From Ariolimax columbianus (Eukaryota; Mollusca; Gastropoda; Stylommatophora; Arionidae), in NCBI GenBank assembly GCA_036924085.1, contig JAVGWX010000019.1, positions 18,014,631-18,078,630 on the forward strand: a DNA stretch of 64,000 nt. Direction: 5' to 3'. Under the pieces are notes generated by a model. That model was given only the letters and a program-made list of their open reading frames with translations, searched no databases and was not told the DNA's origin. Position numbers and translations under genes: made by a program. How positions within the stretch are numbered: the stretch's first letter is position 1; every line of letters begins with the position of its first letter. This document shows, in pieces, positions 10,930-21,989 of this stretch.

Positions 10930-11490
10930 TAAGACGGCAGGAATAAAGGGATGCAGGAGCTCAGAATCTCGTCTATTCTCGCAGAATGTTTCCCACCCCC
11001 AACAGTTATAAAGTGGACTATTCTATGACGTCACTACCCCATGTTTTGTGCTATAAATGCGGGAGAGTTAAGTACGGTTGAGGAATTGCCCATTTGATCC
11101 TGCCAGGTGAGCCTAGATATGATTGTTCCATGGCGTGTCTTTTATACCCTATCTATGTTTCGCAGGCGCAGAGAAGAATGGATAGCATCAGTACAAGCTA
11201 TACCTTTATATTGGTTACAACACTGAATATATTTATAAAATCAGCTCTTGCCTTAATCATCATGTGCTGGTCTCAGGGTCGAAATTCTCTTTTCTGCATA
11301 ATCTACCTAGGTATTAGCCGCACTAGAGAAACGATTCCTATCTACACTTACTCTCTCATTCTCTCAATTACATACAGACTATGTTTCTCTCATTCGTCCG
11401 TCACTCCTACTACTCCTAAAGTCTGTCAGTCCATATCAACCTTCTATCTTTCCACGCCCCTTTCGTTCTAACAACAACTATCGAAGTTCC
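10930..11490. other. No recognised gene
   Basis: Single-copy-looking sequence. The 125-residue frame at 11094-11471 has no domain I recognise and runs into the CT-rich array, so it is not called. Confidence 0.4.
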
Positions 11491-11494
11491 CTAT

Positions 11495-12655
11495 CTGTCG
11501 CTCTCTCTCTCTCTAGCTCTCTCTCTCTAACTCCCCCTCTGTCTGTATATCTCTCTCTCTCTAACTCCCCTCTGTCTGTATATATATCTCTCTCTAGCTC
11601 TCTCTCTAACTCCCCCTATGCCTGTATCTCTCTCTCTCTAGCTCTCTCTCTAACTCCCCCTCTGCCTGTATCTCTCTCTCTAGCTCTCTCTCTAACTCCC
11701 CCTCTGCCTGTATCTCTCTCTGTCTCTCTAGCTCTCTCTCTAACTCCCCCTCTGTCTGTATATCTCTCTCTCTCTCTCTAGCTCTCTCTCTAACTCCCCC
11801 TATGACTCTCTAACTCACCTTATGCCGCTCTGTCCCGCTCTGTCTCTCTCTAACTCTCCCTCTGTCTCTCTTTCTCTAACTCTTCCTCTGCCTGTATCTC
11901 TCTCTGTCTCTCTAGCTCTCTCTCTAACTCCCCCTCTGCCTGTATATATCTCTCTCTCTAGCTCTCTCTCTAACTCCCCCCATGACTCTCTAACTCCCCT
12001 TATGCCGCTCTGTCCCGCTCTGTCTCTCTCTAACTCTCCCTCTGTCTCTCTTTCTCTAACTCCCCCTCTGCCTGTATCTCTCTCTCTGTCTCTCTAGCTC
12101 TGTCTCTCTCTCCCCCTCTGTCTGTATATCTCTCTCTCTCTAGCTCTCTCTCTAACTCCCCCCATGACTCTCTAACTCCCCTTATGCCGCTCTGTCCCGC
12201 TCTGTCTCTCTCTAACTCTCCCTCTGTCACTCTTTCTCTAACTCCCCCTCTGCCTGTATCTCTCTCTCTGTCTCTCTAGCTCTCTCTCTAACCCCCCTTC
12301 TGTCTGTATCTCTCTCTCTCTCTAGCTCTCTCTCTAACTCCCCCCATGACTCTCTAACTCCCCTTATGCCGCTCTGTCCCGCTCTCTCTCTCTCTAACTC
12401 TCCCTGTCTCTCTTTCTCTAACTTCCCCTCTGCCTGTATCTCTCTCTCTGTCTCTCTCTCTCTCTCTGTCTCTCTCTCCCTGTTTCTTTCTAACGTCCCT
12501 GTCTCTCTCTCTAACTCCCCCTCTGTCTCTCCCCTGTTTCACTCTAACGCCCCCTCTGTCTCTCTCTTTTTAACTCCCCCTCTGTCGCTCCCCGCCCCCC
12601 CCCTGTTTCTCTCTAACTCCCCCTCTGTCTCTCTCTCTCTCTCTCTTGTTTCTCT
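11495..12655. repeat. CT-rich array with about 180-bp higher-order unit
   Basis: Pyrimidine-rich plus strand of CTCTCTCTAACTCCCCC blocks. A landmark, CTTATGCCGCTCTGTCCCGC, recurs at about 11818, 11998, 12182 and 12364, so the larger period is close to 180 bp. Frames on both strands (Ser/Leu rich, or Arg/Glu rich) are compositional artefacts. Confidence 0.9.
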
Positions 12656-12694
12656 TCTTTTATGTACTAATTTCCTGTAATTCCCAAACTCTTC

Positions 12695-12852
12695 TTCTTT
12701 GTTCGTTGTAAAACTCCCAAATACCAAGCCCTAAAAAGGGCTTTGCAAGTAGCAGGATGTAGTCTGGAAAACGGAATGTGTTGTATCGCAGTTTACAGCT
12801 TGAATGCAATATTTGCACCTTTTGGTCCGACACATCGGTCTTCAGCAGGGTC
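12695..12852 (-). mobile_element. SINE B fragment, 5' truncated
   Basis: On the minus strand this runs from the central domain (CTGAAGACCGATGTGTCGGA) to the tail near 12700 (ACGAACAAAGAAGAAGA). The head half is missing. It is diverged from the consensus at many positions, so it is an older copy. Confidence 0.8.
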
Positions 12853-12904
12853 AAAATCAACCTTTTTTCTTTCGTTGTGTACCTTTTCATTGCATATCTT
12901 CAAT

Positions 12905-12921
12905 CCTTTCCCCCTCTCTCC

Positions 12922-12965
<44 letters not shown>

Positions 12966-13095
12966 TATTCACTCTTGTTTCCCTGTGCTGTACTATCTCT
13001 ATATATTTGTCAGACTCAGCCTCTCTTATTTCTTCCTACCTTTATATTAGGTATCCTCAATCCCTCCTATCTCTCACTCTCTTTCTCTGCAAATC

Positions 13096-13135
<40 letters not shown>

Positions 13136-13210
13136 CTCTTTCGTTTCACTTCCTATCATTTCTCGTCATAAAGAAAACAAAACACATAATAATAATAATA
13201 ATAAAAATAA
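12905..13210. repeat. CT, CA and AAT microsatellites
   Basis: (CT)n at 12914-12941 passes into (CA)n at 12942-12965. A second (CT)n lies at about 13098-13130 and (AAT)n at 13185-13205. The frames in this stretch are artefacts. Confidence 0.9.
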
Positions 13211-13420
13211 TGTTCGTGTAGGAGCCAAAGGCCGTTGCGTTCATTGACCACTACCATGTCCAACTGCTGAGGCTGTGTCCATGCGCAGTGTAGTGACCGA
13301 ATTCCCTAAACTACCCAGGTGGAGCTGTGTACTCCGCTGCCTTGGGAGGAGGGCGTGGGGAGTGTATTAGACCAATGTTTGTGTCAGGCTTTCCGTGTCT
13401 GTCCCTTTTTCCACGTGTCC
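13185..13420 (-). repeat. Dispersed repeat F, copy 1
   Basis: The reverse complement of this segment matches 43570-43838. Shared blocks include CCGCTGCCTTGGGA, TAGACCAATGTTTGTGT and CCACTACCA. Both copies end in an AT-rich trinucleotide run ((AAT)n here, (TTA)n there), which looks like a retroelement tail. Confidence 0.7.
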
Positions 13421-14335
13421 GGCCGCCGAGGCTTCTGATTGTGTCCACATGTTGGTCAGCGTGACCTTTGCTGTGCTGAGAATACGAGATTGGGACAGGT
13501 ATAGTGTAACTTCCGGTCGAAGGAGGGGCGGGCAGGAGGGAGTTAGCTTCAGTCCGAGCAGAAATGTCTTTGAGTAGTGATAATCTGGACTGAATTCTGG
13601 TGTGCAGTTAATGGGAACGTTGAACTCCGTCATGGTCTGGTTTGCCACGGCTTGAGCCAGGCATGAAATGCAGCACAACATGCAGGATAACCGATCGAAC
13701 GCACAAATCCACAGAATAAAATCCTTGATGACACCTGGTGAAGAAGTTGTAAGATATAATCCGGACAGGAACTACCAAACATCGGAAAACTCGACACAAA
13801 CACCGGAGAGTCCAGAGTGCAGCAATTAAGGCGCTGCCATCTTACTTTTCGTAGTATATCAACAACATTATTGTTTACCAAAACAATTCCATACTCCCCC
13901 TCTCCGCCCCCCCCCCCCCCCAACCTTGACAACACATATAAATACAACAGGAAATAACAGAAGGCTGTATTCGTAATTCTGACGCAGACTGTTCCATAAA
14001 CAAGCAAGGGCTGGCATCCGTGACAAGACTTTGGGTGTTTACATAAGTCTGTCCTAAAACAAGAATTGTTTTTTTAGTTACACGACTATGGAAAGTTGGA
14101 TAACGTTATGACAGCAGGTTAAACAGCTGGACCAAATGAGGCAATGCCGGAACACAGAGAATATATGTATTCTTCTTTCCATACCCAGAAAATTGTTTTT
14201 TTTTAATGTCTATTATTGTCCTTTCTTGATGGCATTCTGTGTATATGTTAATTGCAACAGCTGACCTCCTTCAGGAGCACTGCGCCAAAGTTCGTTGTGT
14301 GCATTAGCTTGTTGTGGTATCTGTAGCAGTCTCTA
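13421..14335. other. No recognised gene
   Basis: Contains a C homopolymer at about 13908-13921. The frames seen (up to 125 residues on the minus strand) have no recognised domain. Confidence 0.45.
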
Positions 14336-14339
14336 ATTG

Positions 14340-14560
14340 TGGATGTGGTCAAGAGGTTAAGGCACTCGCCTCGCACAGCGATGAACGATAGTGCTGGCGA
14401 TCAAATCCTGCTTCAAGCGACCCCTGGTCTCACGGGAGGTAAGACCAGAGTGCCTGCATCCCGAGTTACCTCCAGTCGTCTCGACCAATAGTCTTGCCAC
14501 TGATACAAGGCAGCTCAGGATAAGAGGTAGGTTGATGACCACCGCCTTCACTCCATCACT
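14340..14560 (+). mobile_element. tRNA-derived SINE remnant
   Basis: The head GTGGTCAAGAGGTTAAGGC resembles an A box. A B-box-like GCGATCAAATCCTGC follows about 40 nt later, with an anticodon-arm-like TCGCCTCGCACAGCGA between. The body continues to a segment ending near 14560. It resembles a tRNA-Ser or tRNA-Leu-like SINE. I found no target duplication. Confidence 0.6.
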
Positions 14561-14734
14561 ATAATCTTAATACAGCACACATCACATCATTAAGATACCA
14601 CCGCCTGAAGTTTTGGCCACCATCGCTTATGATGAGCAATAATTGTTATTGTTCTACACGATGCAACTCATTAATGCACACGTGGTACTCAAGAAATGAT
14701 CCCTGAACATCTGCTGCAAAATTTCATGAGACAG

Positions 14735-14882
14735 GAAGACCAGAAAAATAATATGTGGCCGTCACCAGTGCCAACACTAGACAAGCTCTTTGGCAGTCGA
14801 CAGCCTCAGGAGAACCGCTGTTTTCTTTGAACAAATTCAAGTCGAAGTCTGCCTGTGTACGACGACGACGGAGAAGAATAGT
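14735..14882 (+). pseudogene. RNase H LINE, 3'-end fragment
   Basis: Contains ATGTGGCCGTCACCAGTG and ACTAGACAAGCTC, which match the C-terminal codons (MWPSPV...LDKL) of the 19-27 kb LINE family. It then carries the terminal segment TTTGAACAAATTCAAGTC and a degenerate tail GACGACGACGGAGAAGAA. It is 5' truncated and diverged. The same alternative 3' end is seen at 27386-27470. Confidence 0.75.
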
Positions 14883-15044
14883 ATACGATGAGGTCGATAG
14901 CGTCACACCACTCTCTTAAATCGTTTTTTGTCTATGTGCATGCAGTTGCAGTGGTTCTATTCTTTCACCCCAGTACGAGGCTCCAGGATTCACGCTGATA
15001 AGTAAAACAAGTTATTCGACTATCTGATCCATGGTCCATTTACT

Positions 15045-15125
15045 GGATAGGACCGGGTGGCCGAACAGTTTAGGTACCAGCCTTCTAACTGAGGGAGAAC
15101 ATGTTCAAATCCTAGTTATCCTGTG
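15045..15125 (+). mobile_element. tRNA-like SINE head
   Basis: GGGTGGCCGAACAGTTTAGG (A-box like) is followed about 35 nt later by CATGTTCAAATCCTAG (B-box like), in the arrangement of a tRNA-Leu/Ser-type SINE promoter. The downstream body is short and is replaced by the pentanucleotide array at 15175. Confidence 0.5.
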
Positions 15126-15174
15126 TCTACATGTTTGGTTTATTCTATCGGTCGGAAGTCAAATAAAAACCTAG

Positions 15175-15515
15175 GCAAGGCAAGACAAGACAGGACAGGA
15201 CAAGACAGGACAGGACAAGACAGGGCAGGACAGGACAGGACAAGACAAGACAAGACAGGACAAGACAGAGCAGGACAGGACAGGACAAGACAGGGCAGGA
15301 CAGGATAAGACAGGACATGACAGGACATGACAGGACAGGACAGGACAAGAAAAGACAGGACAGGACAAGACAAGACAGGACAGGACAGGACGGGACAAGA
15401 CAAGACAAGACAAAACAGGACAGGGCAGTACAGGACAGGACAAGAAAAGACAAGACAGGACAAGACAGGACAGGACAGAACAAAACAAGAAAAGACAGGA
15501 CAGGACAGGACAGCT
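15175..15515. repeat. AGGAC/AAGAC pentanucleotide array
   Basis: About 340 bp of 5-bp units, mostly AGGAC and AAGAC with occasional variants. As 5 is not a multiple of three, frames stay open in several phases with repetitive products (on the minus strand Leu-Ser-Cys-Pro-Val). These are not genes. Confidence 0.95.
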
Positions 15516-15533
15516 GTTATATTGCAAGCTCAG

Positions 15534-15930
15534 AACAGGCGGTCGTAAATTAAGAGGACAGAAGAGACGCTATAAATACTCCTTGAAAGTATTCCTGAAA
15601 GGCTACAACATTAATGACTCCACCCTGTAGCTACTTGCTTAGAACCTTTCTAATTGGCGCCTTAACATCACCCCAGCTGCTCAGATCGCAGATCGCAGAC
15701 CCCCGAGGAGGCTTAGTGTAGGCATGCTGTCGAAAGAGCAGAACGCACAATGACTCCGCAGTCAACACCTGACATGAGTGTCCTGACTGCGGCCAAGTCT
15801 GTCGTACCAGGAGTGGTCTCTATAGCAAAATTAGAACACATCTTGCAACACAAGTCTTATGATGTCGCCATCTTCGCTTGCAATGGGCAACTATAATCAA
15901 TATTTACTCAGAATGTTTGCAGAAAGTTGC
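15534..15930. other. No recognised feature
   Basis: No array, domain or RNA motif was noticed in this stretch. Confidence 0.4.
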
Positions 15931-15934
15931 CTTT

Positions 15935-16112
15935 TACAATCGCCAACCTATTCGGCTGTTATAAGTTTCTTGGCAGGTATGCGGTACTGTAGGATGCCAT
16001 TAATTTCCGAAAGCGGAAGCGCGATCACACCGAGAAATAAATACCGTGTTTGCCAAACTGGCACAGCGGGATTCGAACCCGATACCTTGTGATTGTAGAC
16101 GTTTCACCCCTG
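15935..16112 (-). mobile_element. SINE H (tRNA-derived)
   Basis: On the minus strand, GCTCAGGGGTGAAACGTC (A-box like) is followed by TATCGGGTTCGAATCCCG, a canonical B box, and then a body ending CTTATAACAGCCGAATAGG. The same 3' end occurs at 16864-16883 on the plus strand, and a diverged version at 44235-44280. That supports a dispersed SINE family. Confidence 0.7.
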
Positions 16113-16590
16113 AGCGTGACTCTCTATTTGATCCTATCCTCAGGTTGATCAGCCCTAAGATTGGTTGTAAGGTTCTCCGAGCGTGTCTCTCCATTGGACG
16201 ATATCCTCCAATTGATCAGTCCTAAGACTGGTTGTAAGGTTGTCTCCATTGGACGATATCCTCTGGTTGATCAGTCCTAAGATTAGTTGTAAGGCTGTCT
16301 GAGCGTGTCCCTCCATTGGACGATATCCTCCTATTGATCAGTCCTAAGACTGGTTGTAAGGTTGTCTGAGCGTGTGTCTCCATTGGACGATATCCTCTGG
16401 TTGATCAGTCCTAAGATTAGTTGCAAGGTTGTCTGAGCATGTCTCTCCATTGGACGATATCCGCTGGTTGATCAGTCCTAAGATTGATTGTAAGGTTGTC
16501 TGAGCGTGTCCCTCCATTGGACGATATCCTCTGGTTGATCAGTCTTAAGATTGGTTATAAGGTTGTCTGAGCATGTCTCTCCATTAGACC
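16112..16590. repeat. 67-bp tandem array, about 7 copies
   Basis: Units contain TTGATCAGTCCTAAGA, GGTTGTAAGGTTGTCTGAGC and CTCCATTGGACGATATCCTC. One unit is about 15 bp shorter. It begins directly at the head of SINE H. Confidence 0.92.
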
Positions 16591-16933
16591 CTATCATTTG
16601 CAGCTTTCTTCCTTTCGGCATAGTTTCGTACTTTAATGTTTCAGCATGTCTGAGATGTAAACATAAGCACTAGTCGTCCCCTTCTTCTTCCTCCCTTGAT
16701 CTTGTCCTTTATAATCTTTCATAGAAGACTCTTTTATCTCATGTTGTATCACAGCCAACTCAATCTTCGTGTCTGTATCATTTTCAACATTAGTCTTTGT
16801 GCGCCTACCTCAATAAGGACATTGCTATTGGATCTCCTTTCTGCTCTACTCACTCATTCCAAACTTATAACAGCCGAATAGGTGCCGTTGGTAAGAAGTG
16901 ACGCTCTGTAAAGAAATTGACACTTACTTTTAT
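16591..16933. other. No gene; 3' end of SINE H at 16864-16883
   Basis: Apart from the short plus-strand SINE H terminal block (CTTATAACAGCCGAATAGG) and a short TA run before 16940, nothing was recognised. Confidence 0.4.
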
Positions 16934-16949
16934 ATATATTGTGTATGAC

Positions 16950-17356
16950 GTGGCTTGGCTTCGTTCGTTCTCAATCTCCCGCAACCAAACCCTGATAGGG
17001 CTTAAGTAGTAGAATGTAGTCCAGAGAACGGAATGCGTTGTGCCGTATTTACAGCTTGACTGTGATATTTGCACCTTTCGGTCTAACACATCCGACTTCA
17101 GCAATCATTTTTTTAGTACCGGGTTAGCATTCCCTCTTCGATCCCTTCTCCTTAGCCAGTCTGCTATGTTGCAGCCTGGTATCCAGTATCACCGAGTGGA
17201 GGTGTAGAAGGGTCTTGGCAGCTATGGTTCGCTGGCCCTGACGCTAGCAGTCAGCTATGAGTCGCTGACCATCGCAGCTCATGTGCTGCTCAGCATCTTA
17301 ATCCCCTCAGCATCTTGATCCCCTCAGCATCTTGATCCCCTCAGCATCTTGATCCC
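16950..17356 (-). mobile_element. SINE B, copy with expanded head
   Basis: Near-complete SINE B on the minus strand with a perfect 16-bp target duplication (ATATATTGTGTATGAC) at 16934-16949 and 17357-17372. Its head carries a 17-bp unit (CAGCATCTTGATCCCCT) amplified about four times at 17289-17356. It is inserted at the left edge of repeat C, like copy 1. Confidence 0.9.
17289..17356. repeat. 17-bp tandem expansion of the SINE B head
   Basis: Four units of CAGCATCTTGATCCCCT, identical to the first bases of SINE B read in reverse. They lie inside the target duplications, so the expansion belongs to the inserted copy. Confidence 0.9.
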
Positions 17357-17660
17357 ATATATTGTGTATGACAATGACAAGAATATCACAACTCCGCCCC
17401 CCCCCCCCCCCACCACCACCTCGCCCCCCGCCCACAGAGAGCATGTAGCTAAAGGCGACTGTGTGACATGATTTAACGCCGGTTTGTTAAAAGCAGAATA
17501 GATGGCGCCTAACAAGCTGCAGGTCTACTTTGCTCGAGTAATAAGATGCTCGAACCTATCCCATTAAGCAGCAAATCCTCCTCCCGACTTCATCCAGATC
17601 AAGCAAAAGCTGGAAACAGTATATTGACATCTGTCATTGTAGAAGAGCAGGTCCACTAAC
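17357..17660 (+). repeat. Dispersed repeat C, copy 2
   Basis: Begins with the right target duplication of SINE B, then GACAATGACAAGAATATC, GCGCCTAACAAGCTGCAGG and CTCGAACCTATCCCATTAAG. Compared with copy 3 it lacks about 60 bp near 17552 and carries a long C run at 17398-17412. Confidence 0.75.
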
Positions 17661-18462
17661 ACATTTACATATATATATCCAATAAACTCAGAATGATCGC
17701 CTGAACCAGTCACAGTGCAACCTGATTTACAAGATGTTAGTTTTAATGTTCAAGACAATTGTGTTTGTTTTGGTTAATAGAAAAAATGTAATTAAAACTA
17801 AAATCATAGTTTTTAAGTTTAACGATACAGCTTTTGTTTATAAATAAAATTTAGCTAAATAACAACAATTGTTGATATGTGACATGTGACAGTCACACTG
17901 TAATTAGTGCTAATCAAGATTTCTGCAATGGACAGTTTGGACTGTTAAGGGTTAAGAGCGTGGTTATATCTTTCTTCTGAGTCAATGTTCCACATTTTCT
18001 GGATAAAACACATATCATAAGCCACAAACAGAGTCCTCTTTGCTGTATCCGGTCTTCAATTCTAGAAAAGCTATTGCCGTAAACGTTTTCTTAGACCGAT
18101 AACGTCATAGAATGCTGCTTGTGGTTGTTGTTCCCACATGTCAGTACATATCTGATTGGAGCTAAGCATGTGTTGTATGTGTTCTTTATTCTGTGAGACG
18201 TGTTCTCCAAATATCTGACGGTATCTAATCCTTTTTGTCTGGGGTGTGTGTTTGTTTCTGTCAGGAGAGAATTCCAAGAACAGCGGGCGTAATTGTCCTG
18301 GTTTGGTATCTGTGTTTGCTTGTTTTTATGTGCTGTGTGTTGTCTGCTCGATGTGTATTGTGTAATCTGTTATTGTTGTTTGTTCTGACTTGCTGTTGTT
18401 GTTTTGTTATAAGGTGTTCTCTGTTTTTATTGTGGCTGGATGAAGTGGAGGATGGTTGGTGA
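17661..18462. other. No recognised gene
   Basis: AT-rich, then GT-rich at 18240-18430. A 75-residue hydrophobic, Cys/Leu/Val-rich frame at 18235-18462 could be mistaken for a membrane peptide, but it has no supporting motif and follows simple composition. Confidence 0.4.
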
Positions 18463-18464
18463 TT

Positions 18465-18805
18465 ATTGAGAGTGAGTGAGAGATTGAGTTAGTGGGTTGG
18501 TTTGTGAGTGAGTGAGTGAGTGAGTGAGTGAGTGGGTTGGTTTGTGACCGTGAATTTGTCGATGGCGATGAAAATAATACTGAAAATGCTTGGCTGATGA
18601 ATATTTTGCATGGGGGTGAGGGAGATAGTAAAAGCTTTGTGTGAGTGAATGAGTGAGAGAGTAGGTGGGTGAGTGAGTGGGTGAGAGAGTGAGTGAGTGA
18701 GTGAGTGATTGAGTGAGTGAGTGAGTGAGTGAGTAAGGATTGAGTGAGTGAGTGAGTGAGTGAGTGAGTGAGTGAGTGAGTGAGTGAGTGAGTGAGTGAG
18801 TGAGT
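18465..18805. repeat. GAGT tetranucleotide array
   Basis: Long (GAGT)n tracts at about 18506-18530, 18690-18730 and 18745-18805, with degenerate stretches between. Confidence 0.95.
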
Positions 18806-18809
18806 TAGA

Positions 18810-19327
18810 TATTTTACTTAAGACCGGAATGACTAACTGCCCATGACTACCTTTGTTGTTTTCCTAATTCCCGCAAATGAAGGAATCGCGTCAAGGGCCT
18901 GCTATCTTACCTGATTGTATTACCTAACGTTACAGTTGTGTCCCTTCTCTGCCTATCTGGCCATTAACTGACCTGTGTGCTGGTGGAAACGTCTAACATT
19001 CCCCTAGCATTCAGAACATTCCCTTTCCAATTGGCTCCTTCGTCCGTCTCGCGTATTTGACATTCGTTCTTCCAGTCTTTCTTCAGAAACCAGAAGACCA
19101 ATCCACAATTATCAAGAGGTTGCATTGTGAATGTAAAGCTGCAGGTTAAGGGGTTTCTATTTAAAGAATCTTAGACTGCAGAATCGGTCTTTTCCAACCT
19201 GAAATCAGTGTGGCAGTGGTCTTTCAGAGCCCTCCGAGAAACTAATGGGACAGGGTTGTTGGAAGTGTGGATAGGAACAGCTAATTGGTCATGTGTTCTT
19301 TATTTTACTGTTGATTAGTAACTGTTT
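18810..19327. other. No recognised feature
   Basis: Single-copy-looking sequence with no recognised gene or repeat. Confidence 0.4.
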
Positions 19328-19340
19328 GCACTATGCTGTT

Positions 19341-20248
19341 CTTCTTCTTCTTCTTCTTCTTCTTCTGCGTACGCAGTCAGACAGTAACAATTATTTTTTC
19401 GAAAAAAGCGGCGGTCATCCTGAGGCTGTCGACACTGCCATTGAGCTTGTCTTGTGGTTCCACTGGTGATGGCCACATCTGCTCTCTCTGATCCTCGTAT
19501 GTCGGGCAGTTCTGCAGCAGATGTTCAGCGGTCATTTTCCCGGTACCACACGGGCATTCGTCGGTTCCACCTATCTTCAATTTGTTGAATAGGTGGTACC
19601 TCAGTCTATTGTGGCCAGTGCGAAGTCTGAAGACAACGACCTGCTCTCTTCTGTTCAACTGGTAATAGGCATCGTTTTTGGTGTAACCAGTATGTTCGGT
19701 TTCCCATTTGGTCATGTATCTGGCTTTGATAAGCCGTTTTGACTCTTCGTACGTCATACTAGTATCTGTTTGTGGTAGTCTTGCACCTTCTTTTGCCAGT
19801 CTGTCTGCCTCCTCGTTGCCTTGGATGTTGCAGTGTGATGGGACCCACTGTACCACTACCCTTTTTGGTGCGGACTGCTGGCATAGTTGACAGAGTGCTG
19901 CTCTTAAGTCATTAAGCTCAGTGTTTTTCTGGCTTTTTAGCGCTGTGACTACGGCGAGAGCATCTGTAAGCAGGACTGTATGGCTTTCATTTTCTTTATG
20001 TGTCACCATTTCTTCCACTGCCACCCTCAGTGCCTCTGCCTCCGCTCTGAAATTGCTTGTGTACTTACCAGTAGCGAATGACAGTGTTATTTGTCTGCCA
20101 TTTGGTAGGTTCAGGAATGCCCCTGCCCCTCCGTTCTGTGTAGTGTTTGTTACAGAACCGTCGGTGTATGCATGGGTCCAGTCCATGCTTGGGTAGTTTT
20201 TCGATATAAAGCTTAGGGTAGTATCTCTCCTTTCTTTTTCAGTCTGGC
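19341..20248 (-). pseudogene. RNase H LINE, 5'-truncated insertion
   Basis: A 13-bp target duplication (GCACTATGCTGTT) at 19328-19340 and 20249-20261 encloses a LINE 3' end with a (GAA)n tail at 19341-19366. The frame from 20252 to 19377 is open for 291 codons: the first residue is supplied by flanking DNA, then TEKERRDTTL, RNase H motifs AYTDGSVTN, FRAEAEALRVAVEEM, LLTDALAVV and QGNEEADRLAKEG. A Cys-His cluster CPCGTGKMTAEHLLQNC and a conserved C terminus FFEKIIVTV follow. The four RNase H acidic residues appear present. Without EN and RT it cannot move by itself; truncation of this kind is usual for target-primed insertion. Confidence 0.92.
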
Positions 20249-20284
20249 GCACTATGCTGTTAAAAATACAGGTTCTTCTCTATA

Positions 20285-20930
20285 TCTTCTTCATTTTCTT
20301 CTTCTTGTTCGTCTTTGAATTATTCTTCTACTTCTACTACTACTACTATTATTACTACTACTATTTATAATTCTACTAATACTGTTGCTTCTACTACTAC
20401 TCTGCAAGTTTTACTACTACTATTATTACTACAACTTCTGCTACTACTACTACTACTATTACTACTACTATGACTACTACTATGACTACTACTACTACCA
20501 CTTTAACTACTACTAGTTTTAATACTACGATTACTACATCCACTATTACTATTACTTCTACTTTCACCATTACTAGTATTACTACTACCCTTACTACTAT
20601 TACTACTACTACTACTACTACAATTACTACAGCTACTGCTATTACTATTAATATTAGTACTAATTCTGCTAATATTATTACTAATAGTGCAATTACTGCT
20701 ACTACTAGTAATACTACCACTAGGATTTCCACTAGTACTACTACTACTACTACTACTGTTACTATTATTACTACTTCTACTGCTACTGTTACTATTATTA
20801 CTACTACTACTACCAGTACTACTATAATTGCTACTCCTTCTACTACTAGTACTGATAGTCTTACTTCTACCACTAGCACTACTGCTACTATTACTTTTAC
20901 TAGTCTTACTGCTACTTCATATACTATTTC
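20285..20930. repeat. ACT trinucleotide array, degenerate
   Basis: About 645 bp of ACT/ATT/GCT-type triplets. The plus frame (20470-20994, Thr-rich) and the minus frame (20397-20939, Val-rich) arise because the repeat is trinucleotide. They are not genes. Confidence 0.95.
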
Positions 20931-21234
20931 ATCGAACACTCGGCTGGGACCCTCTGGCCTACACTATCTCCTGTCTGCCTTAATAAAACATTAGTTGTGT
21001 GTCTCTTGTAGCCTTGCCCCTCGACCTGTCCAGCTTGGGATATTCTCGATAATTCTTAGAGTTACAAGGTCACACAATCTCATCTGGCCCGCTAAGGTGG
21101 AACCGCCAGAAAGAAGCAGCTAATCTTTATATGAAAGCGTAATGGCGGTTGATGACAATTTGGACATTTCAGTTTTTTTCATCATTCCACACTTGTCTAA
21201 AGAAAGTTTGTCACATTTTCTAACTAAACACCTT

Positions 21235-21294
21235 CTTCTTGTTTTCCTTCTTCTTCTTCTTCCTCTTCTATTTCTTCTTCTTTTTTCTTCTTTT

Positions 21295-21325
<31 letters not shown>

Positions 21326-21710
21326 TTTCTTCTTTTTCTTCTTCTTTTTCTTCTTTTTCTTCTTCTTCTTCTTCTTCTTCTTCTTCTTTTTCTTCTTCTT
21401 CTTCTTCTTTTTCTTCTTTTTCTTCTTCTTTTTCTTCTTTTTCTTCTTCTTCTTCTTCTTCTTCTTCTTCTACTTCTTCTTCTTTTTCTTCTTCTTCTTC
21501 TTTTTCTTCTTTTTCTTCTTCTTCTTCTTTTTCTTCTTTTTCTTCTTCTTTTTCTTCTTCTTTTTCTTCTTTTTCTTCTTCTTCTTCTTCTTCTTCTTTT
21601 TCTGCTTTTTCTTCTTCTTCTTCTTTTTCTTCTTTTTCTTCTTCTTTTTCTTCTTCCTCTTCTTTTTCTTCCTTTTCTTCTTCGTCTATTTCTTTTTTTT
21701 TTTTTACAAC
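21235..21710. repeat. CTT/GAA trinucleotide array
   Basis: About 475 bp of TTC triplets with TTTTTC interruptions. On the minus strand it continues directly from the 3' end of a SINE B-related element (21711-21960), so it can be read as an expanded (GAA)n SINE tail. Frames over it (poly-Glu/Lys, poly-Ser, poly-Leu/Phe) are artefacts. Confidence 0.93.
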
Positions 21711-21960
21711 TACTTCTTCATCGGACGTCATTAAAAGAATGTTGTGTTGCAGTTTACAGCGGGGTTGCGAAATCTTCGCTTTTCGACCCAACACATCCTG
21801 CTTCAGGACGTCGCTTTTAGGTTCGAGTTTGCCTTCCTTCATCGATCCCGATTCTCTTAGCCAGCCTGTATGGCTGTATAGTATGTTTCCAAGGCCGCCA
21901 CTTGCAGACGAGATATGGTCTTCGTCCGATATGAATTGCTGCCCCAGATGCAAGCAGCTA
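21711..21960 (-). mobile_element. SINE B' (related subfamily)
   Basis: The minus strand contains CAAGTGGCGGCCTTGGAAAC, ACAGGCTGGCTAAGAGAATC, then a central domain diverged from SINE B (CAGGATGTGTTGGGTCGAAA), and ends ATGAAGAAGTAG before the GAA array. It shares the CAAGTGGCGG and GCCTGGCTA segments with 35480-35790. This is a distinct subfamily. Confidence 0.75.
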
Positions 21961-21989
21961 GCTACGAGTCATTGACTTGTCTTGTCTTG

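Noticed and set aside
11096..11112. 13-nt match to the 5' end of small-subunit rRNA (TTGATCCTGCCAG)
   Set aside because: The flanks do not match rRNA on either side, so a chance match or a trace too short to support an rRNA pseudogene.
18235..18462. 75-codon Cys/Leu/Val-rich frame, possibly a secreted or membrane peptide
   Set aside because: It follows the GT-rich composition; no signal peptide pattern and no support from neighbours.
20397..20994. Val-rich 180-codon and Thr-rich 174-codon frames
   Set aside because: Direct consequence of the ACT trinucleotide array.
21120..21975. 277-codon Glu/Lys-rich and Ser/Phe-rich frames
   Set aside because: Pure translation of a GAA/TTC array with a SINE attached; no domain.
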